Part shown: in pieces, positions 1 to 10,738 of the stretch | Layout of the letters: the number at the start of each line of letters is the position of its first letter | Position numbering within the stretch: position 1 is the first letter of the stretch | DNA from: Zizania palustris | Taxonomy: Eukaryota > Streptophyta > Magnoliopsida > Poales > Poaceae | DNA: 64,000 bases | Assembly (NCBI GenBank): GCA_019279435.1 | Contig: JAAALK010000284.1 | Span: 17,861,294 to 17,925,293 of the forward strand | Reading direction: 5' to 3' | Notes under the pieces: model-generated | The model's input: only the letters and a program-made list of their open reading frames with translations | The model's database searches: none | What the model was told of the DNA's origin: nothing | Program-made: the position numbers and the translations under genes

Positions 1-1770
1 ATCCTCCTGATTCTGTAATTATTTTTATAATTAGTTCATATTTAATTTTTTAAATTGATATCTAAATATCCGATATGACACAGACTAAAATGTGCCCCCT
101 GCATGACCTAGAGCCTCCACACCGATGACCGATTCATGCCTCCCTACCAGCCCTAATGCCTATTCGTCAGCACCGATGCCACCCCACTGATCTAGCGCTT
201 TCCCATCATATTAAACGTCTCCCCATCGGACCTTGCTCCAGGGCAACCACAAAGCTTATGTCCTTGATGAAAATAAGGGTGGGATCCATATATAGTTGAC
301 AATAACTATTTTCAATTCTATAATGGTTAAAGACATTTAAGAAGATAAGATGGTCCCACATGGATAAATTTCATTGGTGTATAATACATATGAGTAGATG
401 ATATTAATTATTTATTTTGTTATGGTGCACCTTAAGCTTAAAACTATTTTTTTATGTATGCCTTTTATGTCCACTTCCACAATGATAAAGATACATTATT
501 GTAGTAGTATTAAATGCTTAAGGTTATCTTTTGTATCAATATTGTGGTTGCCCTCACCGTCTACATTCGTCTCCCCATTGGCCTCATCGGATCTTGTGCC
601 TCATCATCGACCTGTATCTTCCTATTGGGCCTCCCTCTATGTTAGCCATTCCTTTGTCACCAATGTCTTTCTATTAGCCGTGAGTCTCCTTGTTGACCTC
701 TCCCTCCCAGTCGGCTCATCACATCTAGCCTACAATTAAACAAAAAAAATGAATGATCCATCAATCAAACCAAAAAAGATAATCTCATCCAATCAAAAAT
801 TATCATTCATCAAACCAATAGATCATTCTATTACATCCACATTTATCATTCAACCAAACATTAGCCTCATCAAGCTAGAAAAATAAATCTCTAACCCATT
901 TTTAATAAAAGCTAGGCTTTGTCCCTCTTTTTATTCGAGCTATGAAAATAATCAGTGTTTCGATTGAAAGCATGGAAACTGAGTATTCCCTCTGTTACGT
1001 AATATGTCAATTCCTATAGGATGCATAGTTTATATGTAAGTCTTTGGGGAGGATCAAAAGTATAGTTATTGCAATATTTCCACTCAATTATTTATCCCGC
1101 TTATTTTTTTAATTCTTAAATAGATGTCCTTTTCAGAATATATGCTGTCAAACATTAAAAGATCTGGCAACAAATATCTATAAAGCGATTAGGATGTATC
1201 ATGCAAAATTGATGTTACGTAGAAATACTGTTAATAAAATAAAATAAATATAGAATGAGAAAATATCATAAGTCTTCATCGGAAACTTATACGATGCCGA
1301 GCAATTATCTATATTAATTAAAAAATATAGCGGTGGTAAGTCTGCACCACAACTACTTTTATTCACAGCAAATTAAACTTTTGAACTTTAGCTTCGTTAG
1401 TTTATTTGCATAATGTTATTTTAATGTTATATTTTTAGTTTATTTACATAATATTTTTTTAATGTTGTATTTTTTCCGTTTTGACATTTTAGTATAAATT
1501 AAGCGAAGATAGTAGGTTCCAAGTTTGAAAGTTTGGTTTAGCCATACCGATGGGCGATAGCTATGGACGACCTATTTGTATAGATCGATCAGTAATAATG
1601 CAGAAAAAAATTTGAAAAAGGATGCAAGTCAATTGTAATCCTAGTATTGTTTTTTCGATTTCTAATAAATTCAGTTTTTAGAAAATACAAACCGAATAGT
1701 GCACTAAAATAACTAAAACAAAAAACCAAAATAATATAGTTCAGTTTTAACCGAAATAGGCTATGGCCAC
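1..1770. other. AT-rich intergenic DNA
   Basis: No coding sequence is recognisable. Positions 730-870 are rich in short motifs such as AACCAAAC and ATCATTCAT, which resemble the decayed end of a small hAT-like element. A Stowaway-like end (TATTCCCTCTGTTACGTAAT) lies near 984 without a visible partner. The 113-codon open frame at 398-739 has no familiar domain and is probably chance. Confidence 0.5.
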
Positions 1771-1932
1771 GCTCTCTGGAGATTTAATTATTTGTCATTC
1801 TTAACATGTGAGTGACAACAAAATTGTCACTCCGAGTCGCTGACATGTGGAGTCACCTGAGTCACTGACATGTGGTCCATTAATTGACATATGAAGAGAG
1901 TGACAAATAGTTAAATTATCCTTCTCTTGAAG
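1771..1932. repeat. Short inverted-repeat element (MITE-like)
   Basis: The left arm (gagatttaattatttgtcat, about 1779-1798) pairs with the reverse complement of the right arm (ggataatttaactatttgtc, about 1903-1922). Between them the motif GTCACTGACATGTGG occurs twice, one copy being imperfect. The core and arms resemble the element in the PPDK intron at about 15,460-15,607, so the two probably belong to one small non-autonomous family. No clear target duplication was found. Confidence 0.6.
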
Positions 1933-2417
1933 CAATTTTTGGCAAGCCAGATACAATTAAAATTACACCTGGTTCAATATATCAACTTATCAACATATGA
2001 ACATTAAAAATTATAAACACTAAATATTGTTTTGGTTCATTCAGTTGTTGGGTTTTTCATGTCTAAAAACCAATCTGATTTGTAAATCAGAAGTCGAATT
2101 TACTTAAAATAAAAACCAAATATTAAAAAATCAAACATGCTTGAAGTTCAATTATGTTTGCTACCGCTCGATTCAATTTTTAGTTTTTGGTTTTTCAATA
2201 TATTTGTGTATATCTCTCGTTCCACTTTGGGTAAGATAAACTGCTACCGTACTTTGGTTCTCTTGGTTTGGTTTTTGAGAATAGATTTTGCTTCCTGGAA
2301 GCTAAAGGTCAAACCAAATGGTTTATTCTAAGCCAGCAACTTTTAATAAAAGCAGTTTTTGGTGTAGTGAAACTTTGAAAGCTCCTTCAGACCTGCTTTC
2401 TGTGGCTTCTAGCTTCG

Positions 2418-2616
2418 CAACCATACAAAATTCCATAAATTGACATTTCAAATTTCATACAACCATACAAAATCCATAAATTAACATTTCAAATTTCATA
2501 CAACCATACAAAATTCCATAAATTGGCATTTCAAATTCCATACAACCATACAAAATTTCATAAATTGACATTTTAAATTTCATACAACAATACAAAATTT
2601 CATAAATTTGAATTTT
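2418..2616. repeat. 42-bp minisatellite, about 4.7 copies
   Basis: Five consecutive units begin with CAACCATACAAAATTCCATA or a near variant and run about 41-42 bp each. The last is partial and diverges after AATTTCATAAATTTG. The array lies inside a stretch (about 2330-2770) rich in AGCTTTT and CAGCTCAA motifs typical of small hAT-like elements, so it probably expanded inside such an element. Confidence 0.85.
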
Positions 2617-3160
2617 TACACATCTCACAGCTCAAACAGCTTTTCAACAGTCGTTTAGCTAAATGGCTTTTAGCTTTCTCACAGCTGACATCTCACAGCA
2701 GTTTTTATACAGTCCACATCCTACAATAGCTTTTTTCCACAACCACAGCTCAACCAAACACACCTTTTGTCTATGTAGGTATGTAGGGTTGTAGTGACTC
2801 CCAATTAATCTGGTGGACATTGCAATTACCTTAAGGGTGGTTCGCGTAGGATTGAATGGAATCATTTTATCCGGTTTAAGTTTTGTTTGATTTGCGGGCA
2901 TGCTATACAAAACCATTTAGCCAAAGAGATTTCACTATGTTAGAATATTCCACGCTGGATAGCTTCATTCGATTTTTTGCTGAATAAACTCATCTACTCT
3001 TCATTTCATCTCATCAATGTTCAATTTACCTCTAACCAAACAAAAAATTTAGATCATTTTATCTAACCAAACAAAAAATAAAATCATCTCATCCAACAAA
3101 AACTAGACTGAATCATTTCATCCAACATTATTCTCCAACCAAACGTTACCTAAGTATTTC
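2617..3160. repeat. Remnants of small hAT-like elements
   Basis: Around 2740-2765 the sequence reads ACAGCTCAACCAAACACACC, a typical end of grass hAT-derived MITEs. Around 2832-3150 an imperfect inverted repeat is visible: a left part (ggtggttcgcgtaggattga) matches loosely the reverse complement of the right part (ttctccaaccaaacgttacc). The type of element is inferred and its ends are not exact. Confidence 0.4.
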
Positions 3161-4495
3161 CCTTTTTTTTTTCTTGCAGTAGCATCTTATAGTCTGGATT
3201 GCCAAGCCCATGGTTTCATCAAAACCAGAAAAAACAAATACAGTTCCAGGCAGAGATTTTTTTTCTAGGTCTCAGTACATCAAGGATGTGAACGGAATCG
3301 ATCATGGAATCCATGGTGAGACAGGTGCCAAATGCATCTTGGCAATCCAGCAACTTGATTGAGCCCGGTAGGCTCAGCTCGACCATTAGGCAAGTGGCCA
3401 AGGTTTGTAATCACTCAAGTAAACAAAAAAGAACAAGAACACAAGTAGCCTTTCGATGCGGCTAAATCCAGGAAATCACGGGCCCTTCAACATCACTCTA
3501 GCCAATTAGCGGCAATTAGCACCGAGGTGCATCAACACATGCATGAATGGAATTTCTCCCGTGGGGCAGAGTTCACTTCAATCGACATCAGCAAACTGTT
3601 CAGTAGCAATAATGTCCCCATGTTCTTTTGTGCGTGTGGCGGAATTTCTTTTATTTGGCGATGTAATTTAGCTCAAATCATTGCAGGTCTACTTCTTCTA
3701 TTTTTTTAAAAAAAATATAAAGCATTTAGTGTGGTTTTCGATAACACGGAACGATAAGCATTTGATTTCTTTTACAATATTTATCAATAGCTATAAAATT
3801 AATGTCATATGAAACTATTTTCATATATGAATTCAATAATATTACCTGTATAACATATGACATGCTTTTTAAAAAATTAATAGAAGTTCATGTAGAATTA
3901 ACGGTTAGTAACAAGACTGATTTATACTGTTCTTTTATTCTGCATTTTGGTTCTGGTGGATCATGCCTATGACAGAGCGAAAAATATATTACATTTAGTA
4001 ACTAATTATTTAATTATTTATATAATTTTACGACAACTTTTCTAATAAGAAGAAGCTAACGATGAAGCTATCATGCATGATTTGTTTGTCGCAAAACCGC
4101 CGTGTTGTGTAGGAAACCAGAGTTCCAATTCTCCCACAGATTCTACCGAGTATGGTTTGCAAGTAAATTAATTCTAACGTACGTAGTTCCAACTTCCAAG
4201 GCCAGATTATCAACTTAGTGACACAGGCAGACAAACACGGTACACGGTTGAGATATATGCATATCTTGTCTCAAATATGTCCAATATATTTTGTCACGAC
4301 ATGGCTAGTATTTTTTTTTCAACTTTGAATATGTGTTTGGGATGAGATTAGGAGACCCAAAAATCTAGGTGGTTTTGCAGGGAAAATGTCTGGATGAGCT
4401 GATCTTTCTGTGAAAATCATATAAAATATATATATTTCAAATAAGTTCTCAGCGTTTATCATGCTAAATTATTCAAGAACTCTAGTTAGTACTTA
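3161..4495. other. Intergenic DNA, no gene seen
   Basis: Both strands carry only short open frames without recognisable motifs. Base composition is AT-rich from about 3700. I see no repeat longer than a few tens of bases. Confidence 0.5.
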
Positions 4496-4732
4496 CTACC
4501 TCGTTTTATATTATATTATAAGTTGTTTGATATTTTAAATCAAACTTTGATCAAATTTAAATAAAGATATATCAACATCTATACTATCAAATAAATAAAT
4601 TATTAAGACATGTTTTATTATCGAGTTAATTAAAATAATTTGATATTTTAATTGTCAATATTTTTTTAAAAAAAATTGGTTAAAGTCCTGGAATAAATTG
4701 TCAAATAATTAATAATATATAACAAGAAGAAG
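4496..4732. mobile_element. Stowaway-like MITE
   Basis: A TA dinucleotide flanks each side (4494-4495 and 4733-4734). The left terminus CTACCTCGTTTTATATTATA resembles the reverse complement of the right terminus (CTTCTTCTTGTTATATATTA). Subterminal sequence GTTTGATATTTTAAATCAAA is typical of the grass Stowaway group related to Tc1/mariner. It is 237 bp long with no coding capacity. Confidence 0.75.
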
Positions 4733-6030
4733 TATAACTTTTTTTACTTTCATTATCAAAAAATTATCCCTTATCAGAGATGACAATGAATTGTGAGGCT
4801 ATAAAGCAGAGGAATCGGACCTCTATGACATGAGACGTGCTCCATGACGGTGATAGAGATGATGGTGATTGGCATGGTGTCACCGAGGACGAAGAAGTTG
4901 TGTTTTCATGGCCTGTATTAGGGACGTTTGTTTCAATTTTTAACGGTTGAGATTTTTGATAGTTGATAATTTGAGTATTTAGCTGATGGGAATCTAAATA
5001 AAAATATAAAGAAGTTGTTGTTTTTAGTTTTAGATTTTAATTTATTTCTAGATTCTATAGGTACTGATTTTTATAATCTAAGTATAAAATATGAACTATT
5101 TATTTCAATCTCTCAGATTTTAGAAGTAGTAAAGCTGAACCAAACGCCTTTGGTTGTCAACACTGTAGCTCCTCGATCCGTTGTGTCCTATATTCAAGGA
5201 CGTTACCATTCAACTCGCCTCATCACCAGGCAACCTGTTTTTTATCATCACTGTTGAATCTAATGCACTTGTCTTAATTTGATTCAGCTTAATAGATGAA
5301 CACCATTAATACAGAATAGACATACCTGGTGGTAGTGTGAAGATGATAATGCCATGATAGTAGATGCTTGATATAGATCAGGTAGTCACCAGAACCACGT
5401 CGCGTGTCCCCTTCAGCTCACTTAGGATTAATTCAAATAAACGGTCCGGGTGTTGCGCATGATAGTACTGTGAAGATGATGATGCCATGATAGCAGATGT
5501 TCGATATTGTTCAAGGTGAATAGTTATAAAGTCCGGGTGGCGATTAATTCAAATCGATTGTGGATGAGGCAGTAGACAATCTCATGTCGTGCCATCTCTT
5601 AACCGAGAAGTCCATTCGGAGTTGCCCAATTACTTTTTTTAGGATAATGAAGTTGTTGCCCGAGTCCTGAACACATGGAACACGTTTTTTATATATTTTT
5701 CGTGGCCAAATTTTTGGATGATCCAGTAGACTATTTTCCAACAAATATACGTCGTATTCCTTTGTTCATATGAAAGAAGCTAGAGATTATGTCCTTGGCA
5801 TATCTTGGAGCTCGATTACGTAGCATAGAAAGACATTTACCGCTCGGATGGTCTCGTTTCTTTTTAAGAACCTTTACAATGTTACGATGATCGGCAGTAT
5901 ATCTATCTTTACTAGTCAGACGCATGTGTTTTGCAAAAGAATCTTATTTTGTAATAGGTTTTTTATTTTCACGCAAAATACATAAATTAAAAGACTGAAA
6001 TATAAATACAATTTTCTTTTTCTGTTTTTT
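4733..6030. other. Intergenic DNA with a short dispersed repeat
   Basis: No gene is recognisable. A segment of roughly 50 bp (gtgaagatgataatgccatgatagtagatg, described in pieces) at about 5337-5380 recurs with changes at about 5470-5510. Several minus-strand open frames between 5544 and 5925 have no familiar domain. Confidence 0.45.
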
Positions 6031-6612
6031 TATTTTCTTTTTTATTCTTTTTCTTTTTTTTTCTTTTTTTTCTTTTTCTCTTTTCTTTTTTCTTCTCACG
6101 CACTGAATCATGCGTGCAGCGCATGCATTGCATGCTGAACGCGGGCGGTTGCGCAGGGGGCGGGGCACGGCGCACGTCGCGCAGTCGCGCTTAGGGGACA
6201 GGGGCGGCGGTTGCATCGGTTTTTTTTAGGGTATAAGTTTTGATTGGTTTTTTATGGGAAGTGAGAGGCACGCTGCACGGGGAGGGAGCTGCGGACGGAC
6301 GAGTAAGTCACCACTTTATAATATTTTCTTTTTTATTCTTTTTCCTTTTTTCTTTTTTTTTTCTTTTCCTCTTTTCTTTTTTCTTTCTCACGCACTCAAT
6401 CATGCGCGCAGCGCATGCATTGCATGCTGAACGCGGGCGGTTGCGCAGGGGCGGGGCACGGCGCACGTCGCGCAGTCGCGCTCAGGGGACGGGGGTGGCG
6501 GTTGTACCAATTTTTTTAGGGTATAAGTTTTGATTGGTTTTTTATGGGAAGTGAGAGACACGCTGCACGGAGAGAGAGGCTGCGGACGAACGAGTAAGTC
6601 ACGGCTTTATAA
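6031..6612. repeat. 291-bp tandem duplication (two units)
   Basis: Unit 1 runs about 6031-6321 and unit 2 about 6322-6612. Each starts with a pyrimidine tract (TATTTTCTTTTTTATTCTTT), passes through a GC-rich core containing GCGCATGCATTGCATGCTGA and GGCACGGCGCACGTCGCGCA, and ends with CACTTTATAAT or CGGCTTTATAAT. The units differ by scattered substitutions and small indels, so the duplication is not very recent. The open frames across it on both strands are produced by the C/T tract and are not convincing genes. Confidence 0.9.
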
Positions 6613-9085
6613 TAGTAGAGATAATTGATTTTAAAGAATAAATTAGTATTTTGATTCATTATATTTTCGATATAATTATAATTAATAAATTTGCATTAAT
6701 CCATCCCCTCTCTACGCTACTATTGTTAATTAAGATAGTAACGATATAAAATATTTTTTAAATTTTATTCTAATGTCGGTAGAACGGTCAGTAATTTTTT
6801 AATTTTTTTTAGCCGTTCGTCTTTCTCTTACGGCCACGGCTAGGTGGGCATTAGCCTTGCCCTCGTGCGGCCGCGCGGTGGAGCGGAGCGGAATACCAGG
6901 CCTCCCGCCCGCGGGTTTTCCCTTCCGCCCTGCGTCCGTCCAAAGTCAAAGCGCCGCCGACGCGACAAGATGCGCCGTGCCGTGCGCGCGCAGCCGTAGG
7001 CGCCGTGGCGTCGATGCCGTCTAAACTCTAGTCTCTAAACCCCCGGGCCACGCGTCGAGCCACAACCCGACCGCGGCGGTGCAACCATCCAAAAGCCCAC
7101 CAGATGCAGGTGACGCTTCTCAGTTATACTCAACGCGGAGGCTTTCTTTTTAAATCTGTATATCATTTATAATCTTATATTTTATAATAAAATTTAAATA
7201 TTTTTATCATTTATATTATAAAATAGAGCGAGTAGCAATCTATGCACTACTTACTCGGCGACGCACGTCTCTTAACCTTTCCAGTCTTTGCAAAAATAAA
7301 CGTAGGAGTAAGTGCAACTTATGTTTACAGCACGGAGATACTGTACCCAGTTACGGAGGTGCCAACATTTTTCGATGAAAATTCACTTCCTTTTTTTGCA
7401 TCACACACTCGACCCGTTCCAAATTCCCATCGTTATCTTTTTCCCCAAAATAAAGTTAAGAAACATCCGAGAAGTGGTGTGTCACGATCACGAAAGATCA
7501 TTGACATTTGACAAAAAAAAGGAGAGGGCCATATCCTCACGGGTCACGGCGAGCGACCACGGAGGACGTACGTGTAGCTGAGCTGCGAATCGCAGAACGC
7601 GCGCGCACAAGCAAAACACCCATCCTGCCACGACGGACGTGGCTATCCGTTGGCGTGGCCATGCGTGCATGTGTGCCCGCCTCGACTCAGCTTCTTATCT
7701 TGAAGCAGGTGACCCAAAATGCCCGCTTTCTTGGAGAATTTTTGCTCGTTCACACCACACCGCGATCGAGCTGGTACCAATGGGCCAATCTGCAGAGGTT
7801 GCCCCATGTGAGCCCTGATATTTTGTAGTAGAAAATTGCCAGCAAAGCTAGTTTCTGTACTTATGGTATAGCAAGCCATAAAATAAACTCCCCAAAAGAA
7901 CTATATTACAGTACAATTAAATTAACCTAGATCATTAATTTTAGTTACAATTAAAAATATACTAAGTGACTGATAGATAATTGAAAAATCAAATCAGAAA
8001 ATTAAAAAAATTATATAGAAAATTAAAAAGTTAACGCAAAAAAATAAAAAATCTGCATAGAAAAATCACGAGGGAAATGTGCCTTTTGCTTTAGGCCTTG
8101 TCACCCTCTTAGTCTCATCAAGTTCATGGCACAAAACAACTGAACAAGTGTGCCCGAAAAAAGAACTGAAAAGTGTAAACGAAAGTTTGGTTCCCAACTG
8201 AACCTGCACCACTATCAGACAGCGTACTCTACGCCATCGATGAGCAAAGGAAACAGAAAGGCTTATGCATGCCTAGTGTCACTTCACATTTGGCCATATT
8301 TGGTTGCAGGCTCGATCTGTTTTAAAGTTGCAATCGAATGCCAATTTGAGCAGACCATTTTCTATAGAGGGTTCCCTAACCTGTGGTAAGATCGATAACC
8401 TGAGGCGTTCCGGTTTACCCGACATTTCAGGTCGGGTAATTCGTGTCGTGAAAATTCTGAGTTTTGGAAAATTGATACCCGAGATTTGTTCAAAAGGAGA
8501 AATACCCAACATTTCCCGTTCAGATTTTGGGTAATCCCGAATTAACTGTTTTACAGCAAAACAATTACATTAAGTCATTAACATCCAGTTTCACAGATCA
8601 AAAACTAATTCTGATTGAACTCAGTCCAGAACTCCAGATCCAGACATAATGATATGACATAACGCACTTTAAATTTTGGAAAATTATATGGTCACGATAG
8701 GTAGGAGATAACATAATTTTTAGTATTAATTTTGATATCATGGATAACTCAAATACCGAAAAATACTAAAATTAACACTAAAATTATGATATTTCTTACT
8801 AAAATTATGATACTTCTTTGTACTCCTATGAAACTATAAAATCACTCTTAAACTTTACCTTTCATGCAATCACACGTAACACATTTTAAACTTTCTCTTT
8901 CCCTTTTCCTTCGCCATTGTTCTGGCCACTAAATTCTTCAATTAACTCTGCAATGAAAGGAATGCAACCATGCAGTTAATAAATTCATAATGATGCAGCA
9001 AATACATAAAGGAAATGCAAGCATTCAATCAATACTGTGCCTCTTTCCATCACGGTTAATTCCCCCATATTCTCTTGGATGTCAA
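6613..9085. other. Intergenic DNA including a GC-rich island
   Basis: Positions about 6830-7110 are strongly GC-rich with many CpG sites, unlike the flanks. This could be an old promoter or exon relic, but no open frame or splice pattern identifies it. Around 8400-8540 the motifs ACCCGACATTTC and GTCGGGTAATTC form small inverted repeats. Around 8690-8830 short AT-rich inverted repeats (TTAGTATTAATTTTGATATC and its partner) suggest another MITE remnant. Confidence 0.5.
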
Positions 9086-9370
9086 TAGGAGTAGAGTCTC
9101 CAGCATGAATGGAGTAAGGGTGGTCCAGAAGTCATCTAAGATACATCCACTTGTGCTGAAAGTCGACTACTCGACTCCGAAGCTACTGTTGAGAGAGGTC
9201 ATAGGTGTAGCAAGCACATCACGGGCCAAGTGAGCCAAAACTGGAAACCTCTGTGAACTGGCTTTCTTCCACCAGGCAAGAATGACAATCATCATGTCTG
9301 GGTCTTCACTATCTTCAGCAAGATATTTGTCAAGTTATGACTTGGCATTGCTGCTTAATTTATTTGAGTT
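9086..9370 (-). pseudogene. hAT transposase C-terminal dimerisation region, decayed
   Basis: On the minus strand, conceptual translation from about 9349 down to 9090 gives pieces such as LDKYLAEDSED, LAWWKK, RFPVLAHLARDVLATP and STFSTSGCILDDFW. Their order and wording match the hAT-family C-terminal dimerisation domain (the WWK, RFPVLSRLARDVL and SAFSTGGRVLD blocks of BED-finger, RICESLEEPER-type transposases). In-frame stops precede LDKYL and separate GVE from STFST, and the usual SAFSTGG is changed. No zinc finger or catalytic region is visible next to it, so this is an isolated 3' remnant. Confidence 0.75.
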
Positions 9371-10340
9371 TGCCTCCTCTAACTCCCCTCTAATTGATTG
9401 GGATCACTTACTTCAGCAAATTACTTTGCTTTGGATCTTTGTCGAACTTATGCTGATTGCGCTTGCAAACATTGAAGTTAGCCTTCATGTCACCATGGCA
9501 AATTGGCAATATTTTTACATAGCAATATTCGTCATCCTTGATGTTGATGAAATGCTTCCGCATCTATGACCTTGGTGCCATCTCCTTCCTTCACTGATCT
9601 GTTGTGCGCCTGTGCGAGCTTAAATTTTTTGGCGTAATTTTGTTGTCAGATTATTTTAGTACTAGACTTTAAAATATATTATATATCCCGTGGAATTTAA
9701 TTTCCTATTCAAGTTATACATACATCAAATTTAAAAATAATAAATGTCCAAAATAGATTCCAGTTTTCAATACTACCATCAAATAAATTTAGATTATTCG
9801 GATTTAAGATTTATGGTTTGAGTTTTGGGCTGCTTCTCTTTCTTTCTTTTTTAAGGCATTATCTTTCCTTGTTAAGGTACATTGTTGATGGTGTGTGTGA
9901 TTTTGCGGTGATAAGTTTGAGCCATAAAGCAGTGGTGAAGAAATAACACGATCACACCAATTTTGGAGTTTTGTGTGTATTATTTGTCAAGTGGGTGATG
10001 TGGTGTTCTTGGATGCATTCGCTGACAGAATTTGTTGGCAGCCCGACTTTTCGCTGGTAAATAAAATAAAATGCTTGTGGTAGCAGTAGTATACCATATC
10101 GTGGTGTACAAGGTGATCAGCATCAGAAAAGTACAGCTCAAACTGATGAGCCATTTTACTCCACGCAAAAAAATCAACTTCGTCTGGTGTGTAAGACGTT
10201 CGGAAAGCTCATCCGTGCCAGAAACGATCTGCCGCCGTGAACCAAACGCTGAACTTTCAATTACCTTTTGCTCTGTTTCGTGCAATCGTGCACACATCCT
10301 GTAGGTGTCTGTGGATCTGTTCATCATCTTTTTAATTATA
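9371..10340. other. Intergenic DNA upstream of PPDK
   Basis: There is no recognised gene. Open frames on both strands at 9980-10,327 overlap each other and show no domain. A transit-peptide exon for the PPDK gene was looked for here and was not recognised. Confidence 0.5.
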
Positions 10341-10523
10341 ACGATGGGCTCTGCACATATTCCCCTGGTTTAGAGACCCCCGTCCAAAATTCTGCACACT
10401 AATCATTTTCCGCTTTACGTTTGGTTGGTTTTTTAGGGCCACTTCTTTTTACAAAAATCCACCTAACCTTCCCAGCCATTTCTGGGGCTGGTCCTTCTTC
10501 CCCCGCATGAGCCACCCGTGCGA

Positions 10524-10603
10524 TGACGTCTCCCGGTGGGTGGCACCGCGGCGCCACGTCATACCAGCCGCTATAAATAGAGGCCTCGCCTCTCCGCCAT
10601 GAG
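10524..10603 (+). promoter_or_regulatory. PPDK proximal promoter: TATA box and ACGT-core motifs
   Basis: A canonical TATA box (CTATAAATAG, 10,571-10,580) lies about 160 bp before the start codon, giving a likely transcription start near 10,600-10,610. Just upstream are two ACGT-core elements, TGACGTC (10,524-10,530) and GCCACGTCAT (10,553-10,562), the type bound by plant bZIP factors. Cereal PPDK promoters are known to respond to endosperm bZIP (Opaque2/RISBZ1-type) factors. That these particular sites do so is inference. Confidence 0.75.
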
Positions 10604-10738
10604 AACCACCACCGAGCAACTTAGCTCATAAGCTCATCATCATCGGCACTGCACTGCACCTGCACTGGTTACTCATCGTTGTAGTCTCCGGCGGGCGGGT
10701 AGCTGGTTAGCTTCAGCTCGTGTGTGGTGGTGGTAACA

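Noticed and set aside
6240..6533. Open frames across the tandem duplication on both strands
   Set aside because: Produced by the pyrimidine tract (poly Phe/Leu or Lys/Arg); no conserved domain.
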